Part shown: one piece after another, positions 45,850-55,298 of the stretch | Position numbering within the stretch: position 1 is the first letter of the stretch | Layout: every line of letters starts with the position of its first letter | NCBI GenBank assembly: GCA_963717115.1 | Contig: CAVQVO010000009.1 | Location: forward strand, 124,001-188,000 | Length of the DNA stretch: 64,000 nt | Direction of reading: 5' to 3' | From: JBBQUN01 sp963717115 | GTDB lineage: Bacteria > Actinomycetota > Acidimicrobiia > Acidimicrobiales > SZUA-35 | The notes under the pieces: model-generated | Told to the model about the DNA's origin: nothing | Database searches by the model: none | What the model saw: the letters and a program-made list of their open reading frames with translations, nothing else | Translations under genes and position numbers: made by a program

Positions 45850-46984
45850 TCAGGACGGGGCAACCGCCAGACGGCGTCGCAGCTCGGCGGCGAGGGCGAT
45901 GGCCTCGTTCCGCCCGAACGCCGAGCCCAGCGCACTGGGGATCGGCATCGAGACCGACTCGCCGTCGGTCCGTTGCACCTCGAGGAACCAGCTCGACGAA
46001 TCCCCGACCTCCGACGACGAGACGAGCTGACGGAGCTCGATCTCGAGCCCCCGCACCTCGGCGGCCGGAATCACCAACGGCGGCTTGCTCGATCGCCGGA
46101 TCGAGAGCCCGGCCCGATCGACCGCGATCTGGAACCGGCCGCCGATGGTGTAGACGAAGTCCACGCCGGCGCCGATGACCAGGATCAGCACCGGCACGAA
46201 CATCGAGAACCCGACCGCCGCCGGCCCGTTCTCCCATTCGCTGACGGCGGCGATGATGGCGATCAGGAGCGCCAACGCCACGATGCCGATCCGCAGCCGG
46301 CGACGATTGCGGGCCCGATTGGGGTGGGACGGAAGGGTCCAGACGAACGAGTCCGCCGTGTTGGTCACCGCCCCGGCGATCCGGTTCGGGGTCGCGCCCG
46401 GCCGGCCGGCTGCGGCGGAACCCGTTCCGGTCGAGGCGCTCGCCGACGGATCGGCGGCACCTGCGACCGTCGATCCCCCATTGGCCCAGGTCGTCCACCG
46501 ACGCAGTTCGGTCTCGAGCGACCGGACCACGGCCTCGTCGAGGTTCCAGTAGGTCGCCAATCCGGCGATCTCGGCGTGCCAGGCACCGCCCCGGTGGACG
46601 ACCTCGATCGACCAGCGCCACTGCGGGCGCCGGCTGCGTCGACGGACCGCTCAGCTCCGAGGCCGTCCGCAGATCGACCGAGGACGATCCCGCCGCATCC
46701 GAGACGGTCAGGGTCCCCATGCGGTCGATGCGGGCCACCGTGGAGCGGGCCCGACGCGAGTCCGAGGCGCCGAAGGCTCCGAGCCCGGCGAGCATCACGC
46801 CCACCACGATCAGGAATCGGGCGTCGCCGGCGAGATCCGTGGCCGCTGCGGCGACCCCCCAGGCGACCAACCCGAGGCCGCCACCGAAGAACGCCAACTG
46901 GCTGAGGCGCCCCTTGCGGGCGGCCTCGGCCGACACCGGGGCGCGCCATTCGTAGACCGATTCCGCTCCGACCACATCGGACAC
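45850..46984 (-). CDS. Membrane protein of unknown function (frame broken by one extra base)
   Basis: Corrected length 377 residues. The N-terminal part has two membrane helices (LAFFGGGLGLVAWGVAAAAT, FLIVVGVMLAGLGAFG), then a soluble part, then in the next frame WSIEVVHRGGAWHAEIAG, two more helices (IGIVALALLIAIIAAV, VGFSMFVPVLILVIGAGV) and a beta-rich PH-like end. The shift is near 46618-46630 at a CCC run; reading PQWRWSIEV afterwards gives a smooth protein. The C-terminal half is paralogous to the following gene. Function unknown. Confidence 0.65.
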
Positions 46985-47050
46985 AGGGTTCCCTCCTCGT
47001 GCTGGTGGCCAGGGTAGGAGACCACGGGGGCCCCAACAAGGGGAACGAAC

Positions 47051-47578
47051 TCAGCGTTGGAGGCGTCGGCGGAGTTCGGCTTCGAGCGCGGTCGCCTCGA
47101 GCCGATCGAACGCACTGCCGACCCCGACCGGAACCAGGGCCGAGAGCGGGTCCCCGTCGACCCGGCCGATCACCACGTACCAGCCCGTCGACTTCGAGAC
47201 GACCGAGACGGTCGCGAGGTCGTCGACCCCGACCCGGTCGCGCCGGGCCCCGCGCACCAGCGTGAGCGTCTGATCGTCGACCTCGACCCGCAGTCCGCTG
47301 CCGACGGCGAACAGTCGATCGATCCCGACCGCGATCATCACGAGCAACAGCGGCACGATCAGCGCGAAGACGACGGCGTCGAGCCCGTCGCTCCACACCG
47401 AGGCCGCGGCCCACAGGGCGGCCGACAGGACCAGTGCGGCCGAGACGATCCGGATCCGGCGCCGGGCCCGGGTGGCCGAGTCGGTCAGCGGCGGGCTCCA
47501 GACGAAGCGGTCGAGGCCCGATTCGATGGTGCCCCGTGGTTGCGGGCCCGAAGGATGTCGGGCGTCAGGTGTGATCAT
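47051..47578 (-). CDS. Membrane protein paralogous to the neighbouring gene
   Basis: The 175-residue protein aligns with the C-terminal half of the protein encoded at 45850-46984: both have FVW-x-x-P, a basic RARRR/RNRRR segment, two helices, a beta-rich domain and the closing GSAF-x-R-x-EA-x-AL-x-AELRRRL. An internal duplication of an ancestral gene is the simplest explanation. ATG 47578; the gene lies 66 bases upstream of its paralog and 14 bases downstream of miaB. Function unknown. Confidence 0.65.
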   Translation of the reverse strand: MITPDARHPSGPQPRGTIESGLDRFVWSPPLTDSATRARRRIRIVSAALVLSAALWAAASVWSDGLDAVVFALIVPLLLVMIAVGIDRLFAVGSGLRVEVDDQTLTLVRGARRDRVGVDDLATVSVVSKSTGWYVVIGRVDGDPLSALVPVGVGSAFDRLEATALEAELRRRLQR

Positions 47579-47592
47579 GTCGGGCAGAGGGC

Positions 47593-49047
47593 TCAGTCGA
47601 CCAGCAACGGGATCTTGGTTCGGTGCGTCGCCCGGTGCGTGACCTCGACGAACTCGCCCATGAGGTACTGGTGTCGGGCATCGGTGACCCGAACCGTGGC
47701 GTACGTTCCGGGCCGCAGGCCGGGAACGTCGAGGCCCGCCGGAGATCGGGCGTCGATGCCGAAGTGCACGAGCTTGTTCTGAGCGGTCCGTCCGGTGAGC
47801 ACATCGGGGTCCTTCTTCGAGGGGCCTTCGATCACCACCTCTTCGACCCGGCCGATGCGGGCCCGATAGCGGGCCAGGGCCGAGCGTTCGATCACGGTTC
47901 GTAGGGCGGCGTACCGCTCCTTGACCGCCTCGGGGTCGCAGAACTCGTCGACCATCTCGGCGGCCTCGGTGCCGGGACGGGGCGAGAACACGAAGGTGTA
48001 GGCGCTGTCGAACTCGGCGGCGGCGGCCACCTCGAGCGTGCGCTCGAAGTCGGCGTCGGTCTCGCCGGGGAAGCCGACGATGATGTCGGTGCTGACCGCC
48101 AGGTCGGGCACCGTGGCCCGGGCCTCGGCCAGCTTCTCGAGGTACCGCCCCGCGGTGTAGCCGCGGTGCATCACGGCCAGGAGCCGGTCACTGCCCGACT
48201 GCAGCGGGAAGTGGAGATGGGGCACCACGGTCGGGGTCTCGGCCATGGCCGCGAAGACGTCCGGGGTCATGTCCTTCGGGTGCGGGCTCGTGTAGCGAAC
48301 CCGCCGGAGCCCGTCGATGGCGCCGACCTCACGCAGCAACCGGGCGAACATCGGTCGGAGCTTCACGTCGTGGCCGGCCCGGCGAGCGGCGAGCGCCAGG
48401 TCGCGACCGTAGGAGTTGACGTTCTGGCCGAGCAGGGTGATCTCGGTGACACCGTCGGCTGCGGCCCGTTCGGCCTCGGCGACGATGTGTTCGAGCGGGC
48501 GGCTGATCTCGGCACCCCGGACGGCGGGGACGATGCAGAACGCACAGTTGTTGTCGCAGCCGACCTGGATCGTGAGCCAGCCGGCGTAGTCGACGTTGCG
48601 CTTGGCCGGCAGGGCCGAGGCGAAGGCCTGGTCGTCGTCGGCGTCGGCCTCGTCCCAGATCTCGGTCACCGGCCCCGACCGGCGGGCCTGTGCCATCAGT
48701 TCGGTGGCCCGATGGACGTTGTGGGTGCCGAACACCACATCGACGTGACCGGCCCGGCGTTGGATCTCGGCCCGGTCCTTCTGGGCGAGACACCCCGAGA
48801 CCACGATCTGCAGATCGGGGTTGTCGGCCTTGGCGACCTTCAGGTTGCCGAGTGCCCCGTAGAGCTTGTTGTCGGCGTTCTCCCGGATGCAGCAGGTGTT
48901 GAGCACCACCACATCGGCGTCGGCGACCGAATCGGTGGCGGTGTATCCCTCGGCCTCGAGCGATCCGGCGATGCGTTCGGAGTCGTGCTCGTTCATCTGG
49001 CAGCCGTAGGTCTTCACCAGGTAGCGCTTCGGGGAGTCAGCCATCAC
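47593..49047 (-). CDS. miaB: tRNA-2-methylthio-N6-dimethylallyladenosine synthase
   Basis: MiaB adds a methylthio group to i6A37 of tRNA, a radical-SAM reaction after MiaA. The 484-residue protein has the UPF0004 cluster cysteines C16, C51 (NTCC) and C85 (SGC), the radical SAM motif CDNNCAFC (C163, C167, C170), GQNVNSYGRDL and a C-terminal TRAM domain. GTG at 49047 lies six bases after TAGCCT (leaderless); the next codon is ATG (49044), an equal candidate. Confidence 0.95.
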   Translation of the reverse strand: MMADSPKRYLVKTYGCQMNEHDSERIAGSLEAEGYTATDSVADADVVVLNTCCIRENADNKLYGALGNLKVAKADNPDLQIVVSGCLAQKDRAEIQRRAGHVDVVFGTHNVHRATELMAQARRSGPVTEIWDEADADDDQAFASALPAKRNVDYAGWLTIQVGCDNNCAFCIVPAVRGAEISRPLEHIVAEAERAAADGVTEITLLGQNVNSYGRDLALAARRAGHDVKLRPMFARLLREVGAIDGLRRVRYTSPHPKDMTPDVFAAMAETPTVVPHLHFPLQSGSDRLLAVMHRGYTAGRYLEKLAEARATVPDLAVSTDIIVGFPGETDADFERTLEVAAAAEFDSAYTFVFSPRPGTEAAEMVDEFCDPEAVKERYAALRTVIERSALARYRARIGRVEEVVIEGPSKKDPDVLTGRTAQNKLVHFGIDARSPAGLDVPGLRPGTYATVRVTDARHQYLMGEFVEVTHRATHRTKIPLLVD

Positions 49048-49056
49048 CGGCCCAGG

Positions 49057-49773
49057 CTACCGATCGCCCGCCGCTGCGGGATCGGCGACCACCACCGAGT
49101 CGGCGGGAGCGAGCAGGCCGGCGGGGATCGAGGCATCGTGCTCGAGCAGTCGCCGGAGCGCCGCCGCCTTGTCGGCTCCCTTGACCAACCACAGCACGAG
49201 CCGTGCCCGTTCCAGAGCCGGACGGGTGAGCGTGACCCGACGGTTCCCCTGGTAGGGGCCGGTGATCGCCACGTCGACGTCGACCACCCCGAGCACGGCG
49301 TCGCCGGGGATCAACGAGGCCGTGTGTCCGTCGGAACCCAACCCGAGATGCAACACGTCGATGACCGGCGGGTCCCCGGCGAGGCGGGCGAACTCCTCGA
49401 GAAAGTCATCGATCCCCTCGTCGATCGGCGCCGCGACCGGCAGCGGCAACCAGCGCACCGGCCGATCGGCGAACGCCTCGAGTTGTGCGGTGAGGTTTCG
49501 ATCACCCGAACCGATGGCGGCGATGCGCTCGTCGACCTGGACCAGCACGATCCGGTCCCAGGCCAGATCCCGACGGGCGAGCTCGACGAAGACCGGCGCC
49601 GGCGTCGACCCGCCGCTCAGACCGACGACGCATCGGCCCCGTTGCTCGATCGCCGATCGGATCGCCGCCTCGAACCGGTCGGCGGCGATCGTGATCCACT
49701 CGTCGGCATCGGCGACCTCGACGCGCACCGGCGGCCTCGACCCGGGATCTCCTCGGTCCGGGCCCTCAGTCAC
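49057..49773 (-). CDS. pgl: 6-Phosphogluconolactonase
   Basis: The 238-residue protein matches the DevB/Pgl family: GLSGGSTPAPVF (phosphate loop), VLVQVDERIAAIGSGDRN and HLGLGSDGHTASLIPG with the conserved His. It hydrolyses 6-phosphogluconolactone in the oxidative pentose phosphate pathway. The start overlaps the ROK kinase stop by eight bases; with gnd upstream the three genes form an operon. No glucose-6-phosphate dehydrogenase (zwf) gene is in the window. Confidence 0.9.
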   Translation of the reverse strand: MTEGPDRGDPGSRPPVRVEVADADEWITIAADRFEAAIRSAIEQRGRCVVGLSGGSTPAPVFVELARRDLAWDRIVLVQVDERIAAIGSGDRNLTAQLEAFADRPVRWLPLPVAAPIDEGIDDFLEEFARLAGDPPVIDVLHLGLGSDGHTASLIPGDAVLGVVDVDVAITGPYQGNRRVTLTRPALERARLVLWLVKGADKAAALRRLLEHDASIPAGLLAPADSVVVADPAAAGDR

Positions 49774-50683
49774 GACCGATCGCCTTCCACCACGCGGCGG
49801 CGCCGGCCAGCCCCGCGTCGTCGCCGAGTTCGGCCGACACGATCGCGATCGGTTCGATCGACGGGCCGTGACGGGCCACGTGTTCGCGGATGGTCGGCAA
49901 CACGAGCTCGGCGTTCATGCCGACGCCACCACCGATCACCACCATCTGCGGGGTCACGATCCAACAGAGGTTCACCACGCCGACGGCGACGGCGGTGATG
50001 GCCTCGTTCCAGATCTGCACCGCCGTCGGCTCGCCGGCGCGGACCAGATCGGCGAGGGCCGACCCCGACGCCGACAGCCCGCGTTCGGCGGCCATCCGGG
50101 TCATGGCCGTTCCGGCCCCCAGGTATTCGACGGTCCCGTCGTCGCCGGCGGCCATCCGAATCCGGTCGATGACGCTGTGGCCGACCTCGCCGCCCGAGTA
50201 GCGACCTCGCATCAGACGCTCACCGAGGACGATGCCGGCCCCTACGCCGGTCGAGACCGTCACGTACACGACGTCGCGGGCCCCGACACCGGCCCCGAAA
50301 CTCGACTCGCCGACGGCGGCCAGGTCGGCGTCGTTGGCCAGGGCGATGTCGAAGCCGGAGCGTTCTGCGAGCCAGTCGTCGCCGAGCATGGGGATCCAGT
50401 GGGGCGGCAGGTTGGGCGCGGCGATGAGTTGCCCGGCGTCGTAGTCGACCACCCCGGGGACGCCGATCACGGCCCGCGACACCGGCCGCCCGGCCGCGAC
50501 CTCGGCCATCAACGTGCACACGAACGACGGGTCGACGTCGCCGTGCGGCGTGGCGCGGCGAATCCGGTCGTGCACCGTGCCGTCGGGTTCGACCAACGCC
50601 GCCCGCACGTGGGTGCCGCCCAGATCGACGGCCAGCATCGGATGGGGTGCCTCGACGGGCTCGCCGGGTCGGTCGTCGGCCAT
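49766..50683 (-). CDS. ROK family sugar kinase, probably glucokinase
   Basis: The 305-residue protein has the ROK ATP loop LAVDLGGTHVRAALV, the catalytic Asp in LANDADLAAVGES, VTVSTGVGAGIVLGERLMRG and GEVGH. The cysteine-rich zinc motif (CxCGxxGCxE) that normally follows is absent; VEYLGAGTAM stands there without any Cys. Position between pgl and gnd suggests glucose or gluconate as substrate. ATG 50683 overlaps the gnd stop by one base (TGATG). Confidence 0.85.
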   Translation of the reverse strand: MADDRPGEPVEAPHPMLAVDLGGTHVRAALVEPDGTVHDRIRRATPHGDVDPSFVCTLMAEVAAGRPVSRAVIGVPGVVDYDAGQLIAAPNLPPHWIPMLGDDWLAERSGFDIALANDADLAAVGESSFGAGVGARDVVYVTVSTGVGAGIVLGERLMRGRYSGGEVGHSVIDRIRMAAGDDGTVEYLGAGTAMTRMAAERGLSASGSALADLVRAGEPTAVQIWNEAITAVAVGVVNLCWIVTPQMVVIGGGVGMNAELVLPTIREHVARHGPSIEPIAIVSAELGDDAGLAGAAAWWKAIGRD

Positions 50684-51714
50684 CAGGTGGCCTGGTCGGT
50701 GTGGTCCCGCTCGACGTGACCGCCGAACTCGCTCCGCATCGCCGACAGCACCTTGTTGGACAGGGTGGCATTGCCCCGAGAGGCGAACCGGCTGAAGAGG
50801 GCGTCGGCGATCGTCGGGATGGGCGCGCCCGACTCGACGGCGGCCAGGACCGTCCAGCGACCCTCGCCGGAGTCCGACACCTGACCCTGGAAGCCGTCGA
50901 GGGCCGGATCGGCGTGCAGGGCGGCTGCGGTGAGGTCGAGCAGCCATGAACTCACGACACTCCCCCGCCGCCAGACCTCGGTGATCGCCGACAGGTCGAA
51001 GTCGTACTGGAACCGCTTCGGATCGCCGAGCGGTGCGGTCTCGGCGTCGACCGCTCGATCGGCCGAGCCGACGTCGGCCCGGTCGAGCAGACCGAGACCC
51101 TCGGCGAAGGCCGCCATCACGGCGTACTCGATGCCGTTGTGGACCATCTTCACGAAATGCCCGGCACCGGGAGGCCCGCAGTGCAGGTACCCGTACTCGG
51201 CCTGGTCGGGGTCGCCGGTCCGCCCACGGGTTCGAGGCGCCGTGTCGACGCCCGGGGCCAACGCCCGGAACACGGGGTCGAGCCGTTCGACGGCCGGCGT
51301 CGCCCCGCCGATCATCAGACAGAAACCCCGTTCGAGGCCGAACACCCCCCCACTGGTGCCGACGTCGAGGTGATCGATACCCCGTTCGGCGAGGATCTCG
51401 GCCCGGGCGATGTCATCGGGATAGTGGCTGTTGCCGCCGTCGATCACGGCGTCGCCCGCCTCGAGATGCTGGGCGACATCGGCGACGACCAGCCCGGCCA
51501 CGGCCGCCGGAACCATGACCCACACGGCCCGGGGTGCGACGAGCATGCCGGCGAGGTCGGCGACCGACTCGGCACCGGAGGCGACACCCTCGGCGACCAA
51601 CGCCTCGACCGCAGCGGCGTCGCGGTCATAGACCACACAATCGATCCCCGCCCGATGCAGTCGGCGAACCAGGTTCGCCCCCATCCGCCCCAGTCCGATC
51701 ATTCCCAGCTGCAT
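50683..51714 (-). CDS. gnd: 6-Phosphogluconate dehydrogenase, short NAD-type
   Basis: The 343-residue enzyme oxidatively decarboxylates 6-phosphogluconate to ribulose 5-phosphate. It has the dinucleotide loop GMIGLGRMGANLVRRL, VIDGGNSHYPDDI, DVGTSGGVFGLERGFCLMIGG and the catalytic Lys/His region GHFVKMVHNGIEYAVM. The length is that of the short (GndA) type rather than the 470-residue enzyme. First gene of the gnd-kinase-pgl operon. Confidence 0.92.
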   Translation of the reverse strand: MQLGMIGLGRMGANLVRRLHRAGIDCVVYDRDAAAVEALVAEGVASGAESVADLAGMLVAPRAVWVMVPAAVAGLVVADVAQHLEAGDAVIDGGNSHYPDDIARAEILAERGIDHLDVGTSGGVFGLERGFCLMIGGATPAVERLDPVFRALAPGVDTAPRTRGRTGDPDQAEYGYLHCGPPGAGHFVKMVHNGIEYAVMAAFAEGLGLLDRADVGSADRAVDAETAPLGDPKRFQYDFDLSAITEVWRRGSVVSSWLLDLTAAALHADPALDGFQGQVSDSGEGRWTVLAAVESGAPIPTIADALFSRFASRGNATLSNKVLSAMRSEFGGHVERDHTDQAT

Positions 51715-51827
51715 GTCAACCTCCGATTGGCGAGCCCCCAGTCTGCCCCGCTTCGCCGACCGAGGGGTGACCGACCACGACGGCGACGGCGATGTACATC
51801 GCCGCGACGTTGGACCAGACTCCCCCC

Positions 51828-52781
51828 ATGACCGACCCGGTGCCCGCCGCGACGAACTCCCGCCGACTCGGCGTTCGCTGGGGGCTGGCAGGAGGCGTCG
51901 CCCTGTCGTCGATCGACGAGGTACGGGCCATGGCGGCCTACGCCGAGTCGGCCGGGTTCGACGGCCTGTGGATCTCGCAGGCGAGTGCCGTCGACCCGCT
52001 CGTCGCCCTGGCCGCGGTCGGCGCCGACCTGCCCACCCTGGCCGAGGTCGGGACGTCGGTGGTGCCGCTCTACGGCCGTCATCCGGTCGGCCTCGCCCAG
52101 GAGGCGATGACCGCCCAATCGGCGCTGGGCGGTCGGCTCACCCTGGGCATCGGGCCGTCGCACCGACGGTCGGTCGAAGGCTCACTGGGGCTCTCGTGGG
52201 ACCGGCCCTTCGGCTACACCCGCGACTTTCTCGACGGCCTGCAGCCCTTGCTCGCCGGCGAGGTCGCCGACGTCGAGGGAACCGAACTCACGACCCGGGC
52301 CCACCTCGCCATCGACGCTCCCGACACCCCGATCCTGCTCGCCGCGCTGGGGCCGCGCATGCTCGAGCTGGCTGGTGCCCGCACGGCCGGAACGACCGTC
52401 GGGCAGTGCGGGCCGAAGACCATCGCCGGCCACATCGCCCCGCTGGTCACCGAAGCGGCCGACCGCGCCGGCCGTCGGTCGCCTCGGATCATGGCGCTGG
52501 TGCGGGTCTGCGTGACCCACGATCGGGTTGCGGCCCGCGCCCAGGCCCATCAGGTCGGTGCGGCGTACCGGGACCTGCCCTCCTATGCCGCGGTGCTGGC
52601 TCGGGAGGGACTGACCGAGCCGGCCGACCTCCACCTCATCGGGTCGTGGGAGCAGGTCCTCGACGGACTGGGGGCCTACGCCGAGGCCGGGGTCACCGAT
52701 CTGCGGATCGAGGTCGTTGCCCCGACCCCCGCCGACACCGAACGCACCCGTGGCGCGCTCGCCGGGTACCTGGCGCGCTGA
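51828..52781 (+). CDS. LLM-class F420-dependent oxidoreductase
   Basis: The 317-residue TIM-barrel protein has the luciferase-like monooxygenase pattern: AAYAESAGFDGLWISQ, GTSVVPLYGRHPVGLAQEAMTAQSALGGRLTLGIGP and ILLAALGPRMLELAG. In actinobacteria such proteins usually use coenzyme F420. ATG 51828 is preferred over the ATG at 51792, whose first 12 residues are not family-like. The substrate is unknown. Confidence 0.85.
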   Translation: MTDPVPAATNSRRLGVRWGLAGGVALSSIDEVRAMAAYAESAGFDGLWISQASAVDPLVALAAVGADLPTLAEVGTSVVPLYGRHPVGLAQEAMTAQSALGGRLTLGIGPSHRRSVEGSLGLSWDRPFGYTRDFLDGLQPLLAGEVADVEGTELTTRAHLAIDAPDTPILLAALGPRMLELAGARTAGTTVGQCGPKTIAGHIAPLVTEAADRAGRRSPRIMALVRVCVTHDRVAARAQAHQVGAAYRDLPSYAAVLAREGLTEPADLHLIGSWEQVLDGLGAYAEAGVTDLRIEVVAPTPADTERTRGALAGYLAR

Positions 52782-52828
52782 GGCGATCATCCCGAGACGA
52801 TCACCCGGGGCCGGCCACCCCGGCGCGA

Positions 52829-54037
52829 TCAGACTGCTGCCGCGAAGGCCTCGGCCAACTCGAAGACCTGCCGCTGGGCGTGGCTGCCGCCCAGTTTCCA
52901 GCGACGATCGCGGGTGCGGGCCAGCAGCGCCGCCCCTTCCCGGTTGCGGCCCCGGCCGATGGCGAGCATCGCCCGGGCAGTGTCGAGCCCGACCTCGTCG
53001 ATCACGCGACCCGCAGTCGTCGATGGGTCCCGCCAGGCCACCATGCCGTCGATCACCCGATCGGCTTCGGCGTCGGCGCCCGCCCGGGCGAGCGCGTAGG
53101 TCACGTGGGCATCGGCGAACGGGTGCGAGTGATGGTCGAGACGCCGGGTCGCCGGGTCGACGAGTGCGATCCAGCGGTCACCGACGTCGACGCCGGCGAA
53201 TTCGAGGCGGGCGAGCCCGTCGATCGCGTTGGTCAGCGACAGCGCATCGGTCGCATCCCCGGGCTGGATTTCGCGGTCGTACAGCTCGAGGAGTCGAGCG
53301 TGATCACCGGTCCGGAGGTGGATGATCGCGTGGTGCCACCACAGGTGACGGGCGAAGGATCCGTGGGTGTGGAGCACGTCGTCTCGCCCGGCGAACCAGG
53401 CCAGGCCGTCGTCGGTCCTGGCTTGCATCTCGAGCACGTGGGCCACCGCATGGATCGACCACAGGTCGCCGTCGTCGGCGTCGACGGCGGCCCGACCGAG
53501 CCGTTCGGCCTCGGCGTACTCGCCCAGTTCCTCGAGTGCGAAGGCCACCATGCCGTCGAGATGGCTGCGCCGCGGGCGGTCGTCCCAGTGTTCGATGGCC
53601 CGGCGACTCGACGACAGCATCTCGGCGCATCGACCCTGCGAGAAGAGGGCGAAGTACCGCAGCCGCAAGGCCAGGGCATCGGTGGGCCAGCGCAGGAGGA
53701 GGCGATCCCAGATGTCGAGCGCGGTGTCGAGGTCGCCGAGCAGCCAGACATCGAGCGCTTCGAGATGCATCCGCTCCCGATCGTCGAGATCGACAACCCG
53801 GGCCCGGTCGGCGGCCTCGCCCGCCCGTCGATGATCGACTGCGGTGTTGGCCTGCACCAGCAGGAGCCCGAGCGTCACGATCGACATCGGTGCGGCGGGC
53901 TCCTCGACGGCCCGGGCGAGACGCTGCGGCAGGTCCTTGGCGAAGACGAGGAATCCGTCGACCAGGGACTCGTAACGGACGAGGGCGTCGTGGTCGGGTG
54001 CGGTGGTCGCCAGTCCCCAGGAATCGAAGTGCACCAT
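52829..54037 (-). CDS. Tetratricopeptide repeat protein, TTC38-like
   Basis: The 402-residue all-helical protein matches the TTC38-type family: DDRERMHLEALDVWLLGD, WPTDALALRLRYFALFSQG, FALEELGEYAEAERLGRAAVD, SIHAVAHVLEMQAR and LWWHHAIIHLRTGD, arranged as consecutive helical hairpins. A scaffold role is probable; no catalytic motif. ATG at 54037 stands six bases after TAGGTT, a leaderless promoter; a GTG just before it (54040) is less suitable. Confidence 0.85.
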   Translation of the reverse strand: MVHFDSWGLATTAPDHDALVRYESLVDGFLVFAKDLPQRLARAVEEPAAPMSIVTLGLLLVQANTAVDHRRAGEAADRARVVDLDDRERMHLEALDVWLLGDLDTALDIWDRLLLRWPTDALALRLRYFALFSQGRCAEMLSSSRRAIEHWDDRPRRSHLDGMVAFALEELGEYAEAERLGRAAVDADDGDLWSIHAVAHVLEMQARTDDGLAWFAGRDDVLHTHGSFARHLWWHHAIIHLRTGDHARLLELYDREIQPGDATDALSLTNAIDGLARLEFAGVDVGDRWIALVDPATRRLDHHSHPFADAHVTYALARAGADAEADRVIDGMVAWRDPSTTAGRVIDEVGLDTARAMLAIGRGRNREGAALLARTRDRRWKLGGSHAQRQVFELAEAFAAAV

Positions 54038-54124
54038 CACCCGAACCTACGGCGCCGGCTCGGTGTCGACAAGTGGGCCCGGGCCGCGTCTCGTCACCTC
54101 GGGGCAACGTGATCTCGGCGCTCG

Positions 54125-55229
54125 TCAGCGGGCGAAGGTGCTCCGGTCGTCGGCGAAGGACTTGAACTCCAGGGCGTTGCCCGCCGGGTCGAGCACGAAC
54201 GCCGTGTGCTGCTCGCCGGGTTCACCGGCGAACCGCGTGTACGGGTCGACGACGAACACGACGCCGGCCGCTCGCAGGCGGCCGATCAGGTCGTGCCAGG
54301 CGTAGACCGGGACGAGCAGCCCGAAGTGTCGGATCGGTACCGCCTTGCCGTCGACGGCGTTGGCCGCGACGGCGGGATCGTGATCGGGGTCGAGGTGGGC
54401 GACGATCTGGTGACCCCAGAGGTCGAAATCCACCCAGTCGGGGGCCGACCGACCCTCTCGGCACCCGAGGATCGTTCCGTAGAACCAGCGGGCCCGGTCG
54501 AGGTCGTCGACGGGGAAGGCGAGATGGAATCGGGGCCGGGACAGGGTCGGCACCGGGAGCCCGGCTTCGATGGCGTCGAAGTCCGCCGGTCGGAGCTGGC
54601 ACAGGGATTCCAGGACCACATCGACGAACCCGAACTGGGCGGTCCCACGCGAGGCCGGATCGGGGACGGCGATGACCGCCATCCCGGCGCCCTTCGCCGA
54701 GACGCAGCCGCTCACGGCATCTTCGAAGACCACGCAGCGGCCCGGCTCGACGCCCAGCTCCGCAGCCGTCACCAGGTACGGCTCGGGATGGGGCTTGCCG
54801 TGCGCATCTCGCTCGGCCGAGTGCACGACCTCGAACCGTCGGGTCAGGTCGAGGGCCGTGAGCGTGGCATCGATGAGCCGCTGATCCGACGACGAGCACA
54901 GCGCCAGGCGGAGACCGCGGTCGGCGCACACGGTCGAGGGCTTCGACCACGCCGGGCAACACGACGGCTTCGCCGGTGAGCTCGATCACCCGATCGACCA
55001 CGCCGGACGCAACCTCGTCGGGGGTGGGGCCGTCCCAGGGATGCCAGCGATACCACTGGCGGGCGACATCGGCCATCCGCACGCCCATGGTCAGGTCGAA
55101 GTCGTGATCGGTGAGCGGGAGCCCGAGGGAGTCGGCGGCCTCTCGTTCGGCGATTCGCCAACGCTGCTCCGACGCCGTGAGCAGACCGTCCATGTCGAAA
55201 ATGGCGGTCGTGAGTGATCGGGAGGCCAT
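54125..55229 (-). CDS. HAD phosphatase - VOC domain fusion (frame broken by one extra base)
   Basis: The first frame gives a HAD hydrolase start (FDMDGLLTASEQRW, catalytic DMD) with cap domain. The second frame resumes at RDRGLRLALCSSSDQRLI and carries HAD motif III (KPHPEPYL) and IV (VVFEDAVSGC), followed by a glyoxalase/VOC domain (RPRFHLAFPVDDLDRARWFYGTILGC ... HTAFVLDPAGNALEFKSF). The extra base is the C at 54923/54924. Corrected length 367 residues. Phosphoglycolate-type HAD with a C-terminal VOC domain is an uncommon fusion. ATG 55229. Confidence 0.85.
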
Positions 55230-55298
55230 GGCCCGAAAGGCTACGGCCGCCCGACCGGCATCTCGCACCGATCCGTCACCGTCGGAGGGCGGTTTCGT

